DNA from: Actinomycetota bacterium
GTDB lineage: Bacteria > Actinomycetota > Actinomycetes > Propionibacteriales > Propionibacteriaceae
Assembly: GCA_020161795.1 (NCBI GenBank)
Contig: JAIUOR010000032.1
Coordinates: 1 to 43,160 of the forward strand
DNA: 43,160 bases
Direction of reading: 5' to 3'
Under the pieces are notes generated by a model, which was given only the letters and a program-made list of their open reading frames with translations, was not told the DNA's origin and did no database searches. This document shows positions 1 to 7,230 of the stretch, piece after piece (the first letter of the stretch is position 1; each line of letters begins with the position of its first letter). Position numbers and translations under genes: made by a program.

Positions 1-1
1 C

Positions 2-334
2 GAGTTCCTCGACTACGCCGTCGCCACCTCAACCGGCGAGAAGGCCCTCGCCGACTCCCTAGCCGCGGCAGGCCTCGATCCCAAAGCAGGAGCCACACCC
101 CTCTACCGCGAACTCGAGGCCACGACCGAACACCTCCTGCGACGCGCCCGAGAGGCGGGCGCCGTCCGTCCCCACGTCGCCTTGCCCGAAGTCCTCGCCC
201 TCATCGTGTCCATGTGTGTCACCGCCGACCGACAAGCGTGGTCACCCGACCTGCGGGGACGCGTGCTCGCTGTCGTCTTCGACGGGCTTCGTGCGCCGGA
301 CGGAGCTTCAACGGCATCCCGGTCGATCGCCTGA
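2..334 (+). CDS. TetR-family regulator, C-terminal part (cut by window start)
   Basis: Only the last 110 codons are in the window; the DNA-binding N-terminus lies before position 1. What remains is a helical ligand-binding domain resembling the C-terminal domain of SbtR-like TetR regulators, including the run LLRRAREAGAVRP followed by a leucine-rich helix and a final VVFDGLR segment. The frame is open from the first base to a TGA at 332-334. It converges on the next TetR gene with only 49 bases between the stops. The last dozen residues (after FDGLRAPDG) look like unconserved tail. The ligand and targets cannot be told from this fragment. The TetR assignment is by pattern and fairly secure; the subfamily is tentative. 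Confidence 0.7.
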   Translation, partial: EFLDYAVATSTGEKALADSLAAAGLDPKAGATPLYRELEATTEHLLRRAREAGAVRPHVALPEVLALIVSMCVTADRQAWSPDLRGRVLAVVFDGLRAPDGASTASRSIA

Positions 335-383
335 CACGCGGCCGACGCGTCGCGGAGTGCGCGGTTCTCGCCCGTGAGGCAGG

Positions 384-977
384 TCAGGCCATCCCGCTGA
401 CGCGGCACCCGTCCAGCAGGAGCACGCTGAGCTGTTCACTGGCGGCTCCTGAGCGATCGGTGTGGGCCAGGACGCCGTCGTGTGCGCGCAAGAGCAGTTC
501 GATGTCGCCGACCTGGAAGTCTGTGCGCAGCACGCCTGCCGCATGTGCGGCGTTGACGAGTGCAGTGAGCCCGGTCATCGCTCGCTGCCGTTCGTGTTCC
601 ATCCGACTACTACCGGGGAAGGATCCCAGCAGTACGGTGCTGAACGCGCGATCTTCGCGCTGCAATGCGAATAGGTCCCGAATGTAACCGGAGAACGCCC
701 CCCAGGGGTCGACCTGCGCCTGGGCGAGGTAGGCGTCCACGGTCGCGGCGCAGTCCTGGATCCGATCCTCGAAGACGAACTCGAGCAGGTCCTCCCGGGT
801 CGGGAACCGCCGATACAGGGTCGCCGTGCCCACTCCCGCCCGGCGGGCGATCTCCGCGAACGGGGCGTCTGCGCCCAGCTCAGCGAACGCGGTTCTGGCG
901 GCAGACACAAGACGGGCCCGGTTCCGTGCGGCATCCGACCGCAGCCGCTCCTGCTCGCTCGCCGTCCCCGTCGCCAT
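384..977 (-). CDS. TetR/AcrR-family transcriptional regulator
   Basis: A 197-aa repressor-type protein. The helix-turn-helix is plain at residues 39-59 (FAEIARRAGVGTATLYRRFP), followed by REDLLEFVF, the usual start of the ligand-binding domain. The rest is helical, with no recognisable ligand motif. It is transcribed away from the flavin-oxidoreductase operon that starts at 1074, the classical arrangement for a TetR repressor controlling a divergent operon. A perfect 24-bp palindrome at 1031-1054 is its most likely operator. The ATG at 977 is preceded by TAGGAT at a distance of six bases, so the transcript may be leaderless, although GGGGA just before the ATG could also act as a weak ribosome site. 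The inducer is unknown; substrates of the neighbouring oxidoreductases are the obvious guess. Confidence 0.9.
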   Translation of the reverse strand: MATGTASEQERLRSDAARNRARLVSAARTAFAELGADAPFAEIARRAGVGTATLYRRFPTREDLLEFVFEDRIQDCAATVDAYLAQAQVDPWGAFSGYIRDLFALQREDRAFSTVLLGSFPGSSRMEHERQRAMTGLTALVNAAHAAGVLRTDFQVGDIELLLRAHDGVLAHTDRSGAASEQLSVLLLDGCRVSGMA

Positions 978-983
978 GTCCCC

Positions 984-989
984 ATCCTA
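984..989 (-). promoter_or_regulatory. -10 box (TAGGAT) of the TetR gene, possibly leaderless
   Basis: Read on the minus strand, TAGGAT is followed by six bases and then the ATG of the TetR gene. A TANNNT hexamer at this distance places the transcription start at or next to the start codon, as in many leaderless actinobacterial mRNAs. No convincing -35 was seen. Confidence 0.4.
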
Positions 990-1030
990 ACCGGATACCC
1001 CTACCCGTTTCTCTGATACAGTTGCAGTCG

Positions 1031-1054
1031 GAAGTGGGCAGCCCTGCCCACTTC
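1031..1054. promoter_or_regulatory. Perfect palindromic operator between TetR and flavin-oxidoreductase genes
   Basis: Arms GAAGTGGGCAG (1031-1041) and CTGCCCACTTC (1044-1054) are exact reverse complements, with CC between them. The site lies 20 bases before the GTG start at 1074 and about 50 bases from the TetR start. Size and position fit a TetR-dimer operator. TACAGT at 1017-1022 is a possible -10 for the rightward operon, which would put the palindrome over the transcription start. Confidence 0.7.
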
Positions 1055-1073
1055 TTGGGATGTCAGGGAGATC

Positions 1074-2168
1074 GTGGTGGAACTCGGTGTATTCAGCTTC
1101 GGTGACCGTGCGCGCGACCCGCACACCGGGAGTCCGGTCCCGGTCGGGGAACGGCTGCGGCAGGTGATCGAGCAGATCCGCTTCGCAGACGAGGTGGGGA
1201 TCGACTTCTTCGGCCTGGGCGAGCGACACCGGCCCGAGTTCGCAATCTCCGCGCCGACGACAATGCTCGCCGCCGCCGCGTCGGTCACCTCCCGGATCAA
1301 GCTGACCAGCGCGGTGACGGTGCTGAGCGCGGAGGATCCGGTGCGCGTGTATCAGCAGTTCGCGACCATCGACCAGCTCAGCGGCGGGCGGGCAGAGATC
1401 ATCGCCGGCCGCGGCTCGTTCGTCGAAGCGTTCGCCCTGTTCGGGGCGCCGCTGGGTGAGTACGACGCGTTGTTCGATGAGAAGCTCGCCATGCTACGCA
1501 CCATCGACGCCGGCAACCCGGTCACCTGGTCGGGGCGCTTCCACACCCCGCTGGACAACGTTGACGTGCTGCCGCGTGCACACGGCACCCCGGAGGCGCC
1601 GGGCCGGCTGCCGATCTGGGTCGGTACCGGGGGCAACCCCCGCTCCGCCGCTGTGACCGGGGCGCTGGGCCTGCCGATCATCTACGGCATTATCGGCGGA
1701 GGCGTGGCCCGTTTCCTGCCCCTGGTGGACCTGTACCGGCAGTCGGGCGCGCAGGCCGGGCACGACCGGGCGGCGTTGAAGGTTGGGATCTCAGCGGCTG
1801 GGCTGATCCTGGACGACGGCGACACGGCACGTGAGGCGCTGTTCCCGCACTACATGGACGTCGTGTCCCAGGTGTCCCGCGAACGCGGCAGTGCAGCACC
1901 GGACCGGGCATTCTTCGACCAATCCGCCGCACCCGACGGGTCGCTGTTGGTCGGCTCCCCGGACGAGGTGGTCGCCAAGATCCGCGCCGTGCACGAGATC
2001 TTCGGCAACACCCGCATCGGCATGCAGCTCGACTTCGGCGGCATCGACCCCGCCCTCACGAAACGTTCGATCGAGCTGCTCGCGACCGAGGTTCTGCCCC
2101 GCGTCCGCGACCTCACCACCCCCACGACCACCCCAGAACCCACCACGATTGAAGGAGCACATCTATGA
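1074..2168 (+). CDS. LLM-class (luciferase-like) flavin-dependent oxidoreductase
   Basis: A 364-aa protein of the bacterial-luciferase-like family, which forms TIM barrels and uses FMN (often with F420 relatives) to oxidise small organic substrates. Family features are the FGLGERH segment near residues 47-52, the APTTMLAAAASVTSRIKL stretch, QFATIDQLSGGRAE and the phosphate-contacting GRGS at 112-115, then PIWVGTGG further on. Two in-frame GTG codons (1074, 1077) follow AGGGAG at 1065-1070; the second has the better spacing, so the first residue is uncertain. Its stop overlaps the next start as ATGA, so it is translationally coupled to the quinone-oxidoreductase gene. The real substrate is not evident. 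Confidence 0.9.
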   Translation: MVELGVFSFGDRARDPHTGSPVPVGERLRQVIEQIRFADEVGIDFFGLGERHRPEFAISAPTTMLAAAASVTSRIKLTSAVTVLSAEDPVRVYQQFATIDQLSGGRAEIIAGRGSFVEAFALFGAPLGEYDALFDEKLAMLRTIDAGNPVTWSGRFHTPLDNVDVLPRAHGTPEAPGRLPIWVGTGGNPRSAAVTGALGLPIIYGIIGGGVARFLPLVDLYRQSGAQAGHDRAALKVGISAAGLILDDGDTAREALFPHYMDVVSQVSRERGSAAPDRAFFDQSAAPDGSLLVGSPDEVVAKIRAVHEIFGNTRIGMQLDFGGIDPALTKRSIELLATEVLPRVRDLTTPTTTPEPTTIEGAHL

Positions 2169-3097
2169 AGGCACTGACCCAGACCGCATTCGGCACCGAC
2201 CCGGAGCCCACCGACCTTCCGCTGCCCGAGCCGGGCCCGGGCGAGGTGCGGGTGCGGGTGCAGGCCGCGTCCGTGAACGGTTTCGACCTGGCCGTAGCGG
2301 CCGGATATCTCGACGGTGTCCTGGAGCATCGGTTCCCGCTCGTTCTCGGCAAGGACTTCGCCGGGGCCGTCGATGCGGTCGGCCCGGACGTGACCGGCTA
2401 CACGGTCGGCGATCCGGTGTTCGGGGTCGTGAACAAGGCACACCTGGGCGAGGGCAGCTTCGCCGAGTACGTCACCGTCCCGCTCAGCGGTCTCGCCCAC
2501 ATCCCCGACGGCCTGGACACTGCCACCGCGGGCGCCCTCGGCCTGGCCGGAACCGCCGCCCTCGACGCCCTCGACGCCGCCACCGTCCGCCCGGGCGAGA
2601 CGGTGCTCGTCGCCGGCGCAACCGGCGGAGTCGGGTCCCTGGTCGTCCAGTACGCCGCAGCCGCCGGCGCGACGGTGATCGCGACCGCGCACACCGACGC
2701 GGAGCGCGCCTTGGTGACCGGACTCGGCGCGGCCGAGACCGTTGACTACACCCAAGACGTGGCGGCCGGTGTCCGCGCAGCCCGCCCGGACGGGGTCGAT
2801 GTCGTCTTCCACCTCGCCGGCGACCCCGCCACCCTCGCACAGGCGGTCGCATCCACCGGACGGTTCCTGTCGACGCTGCTGCAGTCCCCGGACCAGGTCG
2901 ACGCCGACGGCGCCACCGTCATTGCGGTCACCGCGAACCCGACCACCGCCACCCTTGAGCGCCTCGCCCAGGGCCAGCTGGACGGCACCGCCCGGGTCAC
3001 CGTCGAGCACACGTACCCGCTGGAAGCCGGCGCCGAGGCGCTCGCGCACTTCCGTCGCGGAACGCTCGGCAAGATCGCCCTCACCACCACCGCCTGA
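2165..3097 (+). CDS. NADP-dependent quinone-oxidoreductase-like enzyme (MDR superfamily)
   Basis: A 310-aa medium-chain dehydrogenase/reductase. The GroES-like N-terminal half carries AASVNGFDLAVAAG and LGKDFAGAVDAVG; the Rossmann half has the nucleotide motif AGATGGVGS at residues 150-158. The catalytic and structural zinc ligands of alcohol dehydrogenases are absent, placing it with zinc-independent quinone and enone reductases. Such enzymes reduce quinones or activated double bonds with NADPH in the cytoplasm. It begins at the ATG overlapping the upstream stop (ATGA) and is the middle gene of the TetR-linked operon, so it probably acts on the same compound class as the flavin enzyme. The substrate is unknown. 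Confidence 0.9.
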   Translation: MKALTQTAFGTDPEPTDLPLPEPGPGEVRVRVQAASVNGFDLAVAAGYLDGVLEHRFPLVLGKDFAGAVDAVGPDVTGYTVGDPVFGVVNKAHLGEGSFAEYVTVPLSGLAHIPDGLDTATAGALGLAGTAALDALDAATVRPGETVLVAGATGGVGSLVVQYAAAAGATVIATAHTDAERALVTGLGAAETVDYTQDVAAGVRAARPDGVDVVFHLAGDPATLAQAVASTGRFLSTLLQSPDQVDADGATVIAVTANPTTATLERLAQGQLDGTARVTVEHTYPLEAGAEALAHFRRGTLGKIALTTTA

Positions 3098-3193
3098 CCC
3101 GGCGTGGGGAGGGCCCGGGACCCGAACCCTGGCCATCCCCGCGGCGGCCTCACTGTGCCGCGCACGTCCACTTCCACGACAGGAGCACCACCT

Positions 3194-3877
3194 ATGCCCA
3201 CCATCGCGATCATCGGCGCCGGCCCCGGCCTCGGACTGTCCATCGCCCGCGTCTTCGGAAACCACGGCTTCGACGTCGCCCTCATCGCCCGCACCCAGAC
3301 CACCCTCGACGCCCTCGCCGCCCAGCTCGGCCAGGACGGCATCACCGCCGAGGGCTTCGCCGCCGACATCCTCGACCGGGACGCACTCCGCCGAGCACTG
3401 CACGCGGCAACGGTGAGGTTCGGGCAGATCGACGTGCTCGAGTTCTCACCCGCCCCGCACGCCCCCGTCCCCGGCCTGGAGATGGCCAGCGCGACCGAAG
3501 TCACCGTCGAGAACATCCAACCGCAGCTGGAGTTCTACCTGCACGCCGCGATCACCGCAGTAGGTGAGGTCCTGCCCGCCATGACCGACCGCGGCGCCGG
3601 CACCCTGCTGTTCACCACCGGGGCCGGGTCGGTCACCCCGATCCCGCAGATGGGCAACGTCAACGCCGCCGCAGCCGCGCTGCGGAACTGGGCCATCAAC
3701 CTGCACACCACCCTCCAGCCCGTAGGCATCTACGCAGCCCACGTCGCGATCGGCGTCTACATCAACTCCGGCCCCGAAGAGACCTCCGCCGACCGCATCG
3801 CCCAGCTCTACTGGGACGCCTACACCACCCGCGACGGCGCCGAGCACATCTACGCCCCCAAGGTCACCACGCCCTGA
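3194..3877 (+). CDS. Atypical short-chain dehydrogenase/reductase lacking the Tyr-Lys pair
   Basis: A 227-aa SDR-fold protein. The nucleotide-binding turn GAGPGLG is at residues 8-14, followed by the usual VALIAR end of the second strand and an ADI at about 58-60. The active-site helix is unusual: where classical SDRs have YxxxK, this protein has VNAAA at 156-160, so both catalytic residues are missing, although Ser146 in TTGAGS is kept. The ATG at 3194 follows AGGAG (3181-3185) by eight bases. The reading frame is open about 90 bases upstream of this, but without a good start. It is third in the TetR-controlled operon, 96 bases after the preceding gene. It may bind NAD(P) without classical SDR chemistry. 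Confidence 0.85.
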   Translation: MPTIAIIGAGPGLGLSIARVFGNHGFDVALIARTQTTLDALAAQLGQDGITAEGFAADILDRDALRRALHAATVRFGQIDVLEFSPAPHAPVPGLEMASATEVTVENIQPQLEFYLHAAITAVGEVLPAMTDRGAGTLLFTTGAGSVTPIPQMGNVNAAAAALRNWAINLHTTLQPVGIYAAHVAIGVYINSGPEETSADRIAQLYWDAYTTRDGAEHIYAPKVTTP

Positions 3878-3999
3878 GCCGGACGCCATGTCGCGCTTGC
3901 CAGCACCACCACTTCGAGCGGCTCACCTGTGAAAGACTCGTGGTCGCCACCTGAGGGCCACTGCGGATGCTGGGCTTGGGCCCATCACGGCCCGACGGC

Positions 4000-4042
4000 C
4001 TCGGCGAACGCCGAGCGTGGTCGCCGTGTTCTCGCGCTCGGC
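4000..4042. terminator. Overlapping hairpins between converging genes
   Basis: CTCGGC (4000-4005) can pair with GCCGAG (4010-4015) around a GAAC tetraloop; alternatively GCCGAGCG (4010-4017) can pair with CGCTCGGC (4035-4042). The two stems share one strand and exclude each other. The site is downstream of the SDR gene and of the opposing alpha-glucosidase remnant. It has no U-tract, so a termination role is only probable. Confidence 0.3.
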
Positions 4043-4065
4043 GCCGGGCGCAGGATGCGTGACTC

Positions 4066-4401
4066 TCAGGCGGCAAGACGACCTGTTGCCGGGGTGTGGG
4101 TGCCCAGGATCAAGTCGGCGCCATCCAGGTTTGGCAGCGCCTCAGCCGGAATGGCCACCTCGTCCGACAAACAGTTCGCGATGATCAGCAGGCGCTCGTT
4201 GCCAAGGGTGCGTGTGAACGTCCAGATCTGTTCATGATCGCGGAGCAGCAGCTCGAACCGACCCTCGCGGACCACCTCACCGTCGTGCCGCAGCCGGATG
4301 AGCTTCTGGAAGTGCGCGAACACCGAGTCGGGGTCCCTGAGTGCTGCGTCCGCGTTGATGGTCACATGGTTGGTACTCACCGGGAACCACAGAGTTCCTG
4401 T
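4066..4401 (-). pseudogene. C-terminal remnant of a GH13 alpha-glucosidase
   Basis: About 110 codons match the last part of glycoside hydrolase family 13 alpha-glucosidases/oligo-1,6-glucosidases: LWFPVSTNHVTINADAAL, then DPDSVFAHFQKLIRLRH, then ELLLRDHEQIWTFTRTLGNE. These enzymes split alpha-glucosidic bonds; the whole catalytic barrel is missing here. Similarity ends abruptly near 4401, and the frame beyond it (to about 4480) does not look like the family. At the other end the expected ...WESR terminus reads AA-stop-ESRIL, so a Trp codon (TGG) has apparently become TGA at 4066-4068. This is a dead fragment marking the left side of the redox cluster. Confidence 0.75.
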
Positions 4402-4576
4402 GGTAAAGCTGGCGGGGGGACACTGTGGCCAGGTGTCCGCTAAGCCACAACAAGGCGCCCCTGTCCGTCCGAGCGGACTCACTTCGTTGTGCTCTCGTCC
4501 AGGTGGGGCACCAATGGCTCAGCGCGACCAGCTTCCCCCGGATGGCTAGACTCTCCAGCAACCCATAGGAGCATGC

Positions 4577-5062
4577 ATGAGATCGCCGCATCAACGCAGC
4601 GCCACAGGCGCCGCTGTGTTGATGTTGATCGGCGCCAGCCATCTCGCAGCGGGCCGCGGGTACCTCGGTATCGGGGACGCTGCCTGTATGCCCCAACTGC
4701 CCCTGATCGCCCCGCTGGGCATCCACCTCGACCTGTTGGCGGAATCTGAGCTGTGCCCGGAGCACAGCTACCTGCCAGGGGTGAACTTCGGCCGAGTGAC
4801 ACAGTCCTTCATGGTGCTCTCGACAACCGCGTTCCTGGCCGGTCTGGTCAGTCTGCTGCTCGCCCTGGGTGCGGGCTACTACATCAGACACCTCGTGAGA
4901 TCGGCTCGCGACTGGCTGCGGACGCGCATCGGCATCGCCGTTCCAGGCACTGCGCTGCCCCATCTTCCGCAGATCGTCGCTACTGGCGTTCTGGTGTCCG
5001 ACTCCGGACGTCGCCCCTATCAGCCGCAGCAGCGGCGCGGCCCCCCGGCGCTGTTCAGCTGA
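4577..5062 (+). CDS. Two-cysteine membrane protein of unknown function at head of redox cluster
   Basis: I do not recognise this 161-aa protein. It has a hydrophobic segment at about 10-27 and a stronger one at about 78-104, with a mostly extracytoplasmic-looking loop between them carrying exactly two cysteines (Cys37 in DAACMPQ, Cys60 in ELCPEHS). A basic stretch (RHLVRSARDWLRTR) follows the second helix, which suggests a cytoplasmic tail. AGGAG at 4567-4571 lies five bases before the ATG at 4577, supporting the start. It precedes the VKOR gene by 107 bases in the same direction. The paired extracellular cysteines and the neighbours suggest a part in disulfide chemistry, but this is inference only. 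Confidence 0.6.
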   Translation: MRSPHQRSATGAAVLMLIGASHLAAGRGYLGIGDAACMPQLPLIAPLGIHLDLLAESELCPEHSYLPGVNFGRVTQSFMVLSTTAFLAGLVSLLLALGAGYYIRHLVRSARDWLRTRIGIAVPGTALPHLPQIVATGVLVSDSGRRPYQPQQRRGPPALFS

Positions 5063-5169
5063 TCAAGCCCAATCACGCCACTCGCAGCTGCGGACACCCT
5101 TTCCGGTGAGCCCAGCGGTCTGCGCCCTGTGGCGTATCCGACCGACAAGCCGGGAGCGAACACTCCATC

Positions 5170-5799
5170 ATGACTGCGCCAGGCGATCTTCTCGACCGCA
5201 TTTATCGTTTCAGGCAGACCGACACGTGGATCTTCTCGACCATGCTGTTTTCGGCCTGCCTCAGTCTGTATGCCTCCTTCGTGCTCGCCACTGACGCCAT
5301 TCGGCTCGCGGCCGATCCGAAGGTCGGGCTTCCGTGCAACCTCAACGAGGTCATCAACTGCAGCGCAGTCGCCAGATCCTGGCAGGCTGGACTGTTCGGC
5401 TTTCCAAATGCGTTCCTCGGCCTCATGGCTGAGCCGGTGGTCATCACGATCGCGGTTGCCAGCCTTGCTGGCGTCAGATTTCCGCGTGGGTTCATGTTCG
5501 CCTCACAGCTCGTCTATGGACTGGGGTTCGTCTTCGCCTATTGGCTGTTCTTCGAGTCGACGTTCGTCATCGGCGCGTTGTGTCCTTGGTGTCTGTTGGT
5601 CACCGTATCCACGACCTTGGTGTTCGCGTCTCTCACCCACGTCAACCTGCGCGACAACAACGTCTTCCTCCCGCGCCGAGCACACGCAGTCCTGACCACC
5701 GGATTGCGCCTGGGAGTCGACAGCCTCCTCGTTGTGCTCTGGCTCGGAGCAATCACGACCCTGGTGCTCGCCAAGTACGGCGCAGCCCTCGTTCAGTAA
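5170..5799 (+). CDS. Vitamin K epoxide reductase (VKOR) family protein
   Basis: A 209-aa multi-pass membrane protein of the VKOR family. In actinobacteria, VKOR replaces DsbB: it takes electrons from DsbA outside the membrane and passes them to a quinone. The family signature is present: a loop cysteine pair (Cys56 in LPCNLNE, Cys64 in INCSAV) and the membrane-embedded quinone-reducing CPWC at 138-141. Four to five hydrophobic segments are visible, at about 20-42, 80-101, 108-128, 133-155 and 178-205. It directly precedes the anchored DsbA gene, its expected partner. The sequence around it looks somewhat less GC-rich than the flanking core genes, in line with acquired DNA. Confidence in the family is high. 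Confidence 0.92.
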   Translation: MTAPGDLLDRIYRFRQTDTWIFSTMLFSACLSLYASFVLATDAIRLAADPKVGLPCNLNEVINCSAVARSWQAGLFGFPNAFLGLMAEPVVITIAVASLAGVRFPRGFMFASQLVYGLGFVFAYWLFFESTFVIGALCPWCLLVTVSTTLVFASLTHVNLRDNNVFLPRRAHAVLTTGLRLGVDSLLVVLWLGAITTLVLAKYGAALVQ

Positions 5800-5841
5800 C
5801 TATCAAGCCCACCGGCCATGCCGCATCCTGACGGGAACCTC

Positions 5842-6570
5842 ATGCAAAACAACCGTTCGTCCAGCAAACCAGACACCAACGAGCAGTCTTCCGCTGCAGA
5901 GCGCCGAGGCAGACTGATCATCATCGCCGTATGCGCCCTATTGGTGGCAGGGGTAGGAGTCTTCGCATTCCTCCAGCTCACTCGCCCGCCAGCCGTTACC
6001 GCCGAACGTCCGCCCTCAAACGGCGCCCAGGCTCAGGGAGACCTGACCGTGCGCGAGGACTCCCGCCGCCTCAACGACGTGCCCGACGCCGCTGTCACCT
6101 TTGTGGAGTTCCTGGACTTCGAGTGCGAGGCCTGCGCCGCCGTTTTCCCGGCCATCGAGCAACTCCGGGAAACCTACGGCGACCGCGTGTCTTTCGTCAT
6201 CCGCTACTTCCCACTCCCAAGCCACTTCAACAGCGAACGCGCCGCCCGCGCGGTGGAGGCTGCCGCTCAGCAAGGAGAACTCGAAGCGATGTACCGGAAG
6301 ATGTACGAGACCCAGACGGAGTGGGGCGAGCAGCAGCTCCCCAAGGATGATCTGTTCCGCCAGTACGCCGAAGAACTCGGCCTCGACATGGCGAAATGGG
6401 ACGCTGCTTACAACTCGGAGGACACGCTGCAGTTCATCCGCGACGACTTCAACGACGGCGTAGCGCTCGGGGTCAGCGGCACGCCGACCTTCTTCCTCAA
6501 CGGCCAGCTCATCCAGCCAGAAACCCTGGATGACCTCACCACGATGATCGACGAGGCACTCGCGAGGTAG
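5842..6570 (+). CDS. Membrane-anchored DsbA-like thiol:disulfide oxidoreductase
   Basis: A 242-aa protein with a basic N-terminus, one membrane helix (about 24-45) and an extracytoplasmic thioredoxin fold with the DsbA-type helical insertion. The active site is CEAC at 95-98 in VEFLDFECEACAAVFP, and the cis-proline loop is GVSGTPTFFLNG near the end. DsbA_2-type proteins introduce disulfides into exported proteins. I chose the ATG at 5842; an in-frame ATG at 5818 would add eight residues, and neither has a strong ribosome site. Located 42 bases after the VKOR gene, it is most likely reoxidised by VKOR. A truncated relative of its N-terminal third lies at 9662-9949. Confidence 0.93.
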   Translation: MQNNRSSSKPDTNEQSSAAERRGRLIIIAVCALLVAGVGVFAFLQLTRPPAVTAERPPSNGAQAQGDLTVREDSRRLNDVPDAAVTFVEFLDFECEACAAVFPAIEQLRETYGDRVSFVIRYFPLPSHFNSERAARAVEAAAQQGELEAMYRKMYETQTEWGEQQLPKDDLFRQYAEELGLDMAKWDAAYNSEDTLQFIRDDFNDGVALGVSGTPTFFLNGQLIQPETLDDLTTMIDEALAR

Positions 6571-6633
6571 GCGCCAGTCGTCCGTTGGGTATCGCATGGC
6601 TACCCTCGCCGACTGCTCAGAAAGGAGAAAGAT

Positions 6634-7230
6634 GTGCGACTATCGTCAACCTCATGCCTGTCGGGCACAGTGAAGCGGCTCTGGACCGCGACGCTGGCCT
6701 TGGCGTCGATCGCACTCGTTGCTGGCTGCTCGTCGACGCAGACGAACACGGAAGGGTTCGTGTCAGGAGATGGCAGCCTCACGGTCCTCTCGGTGGAGGA
6801 GCGCCCGGACGCTCCCGTCATCGATGGGGTGACCCTTGACGACGAGACATGGACGAGCGCGGACGTCACCAACAAGGTGATCGTCTACAACGTGTGGGGG
6901 TCGTGGTGCGCGCCGTGCCGGTCCGAAGCGCCGGCCCTGGCGGAGGCCAGCCGCACACTCGCTGATCAGGCGGTGTTCGTCGGGTTGAACACCCGTGACT
7001 ACGAGAAGGCCGCGCCACGCGCGTTCGTGCGTACATTCGAGGTGCCGTATGTGAACCTCTACGACCCCGACGGCGCACTGCTCCTGCGCTTCTCCGGCCA
7101 GCTGCCACCCAACGCCATTCCGAGCACGATCGTGGTCGATCTGGAGGGTCGTGTGGCCGCACGGATCATCGGCGAGACCACCGAGGCGACCCTGGTGGGT
7201 GTGGTCCAGGACGTGGCGGCCGGCAGGTGA
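6634..7230 (+). CDS. TlpA/ResA-like thioredoxin-fold lipoprotein
   Basis: A 198-aa lipoprotein. A signal peptide (about 12-31) ends in the lipobox LVAGC with Cys32 as lipidation site; the mature part is a TlpA-like thioredoxin domain with WCAPC at 91-95 and a cis-proline turn NAIPSTIVVD. Such proteins are reductants outside the membrane, reducing cysteines for cytochrome c maturation or repairing wrong disulfides, and take electrons from CcdA. The GTG at 6634 follows AGGAG (6623-6627) by six bases; the ATG at 6632 is in another frame that soon stops. Its stop overlaps the ccdA start as GTGA, so the two are translationally coupled, matching a donor-acceptor pair. Confidence 0.92.
   Translation: MRLSSTSCLSGTVKRLWTATLALASIALVAGCSSTQTNTEGFVSGDGSLTVLSVEERPDAPVIDGVTLDDETWTSADVTNKVIVYNVWGSWCAPCRSEAPALAEASRTLADQAVFVGLNTRDYEKAAPRAFVRTFEVPYVNLYDPDGALLLRFSGQLPPNAIPSTIVVDLEGRVAARIIGETTEATLVGVVQDVAAGR

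Noticed and set aside
1850-3403. 517-codon minus-strand frame opposite the oxidoreductase genes
   Set aside because: It is Gly/Arg/Val-rich with no recognisable domain and covers three well-supported genes on the other strand.
5818-5841. Upstream ATG for the DsbA-like gene
   Set aside because: No ribosome site, and the added MPHPDGNL is not typical; kept only as an alternative start.
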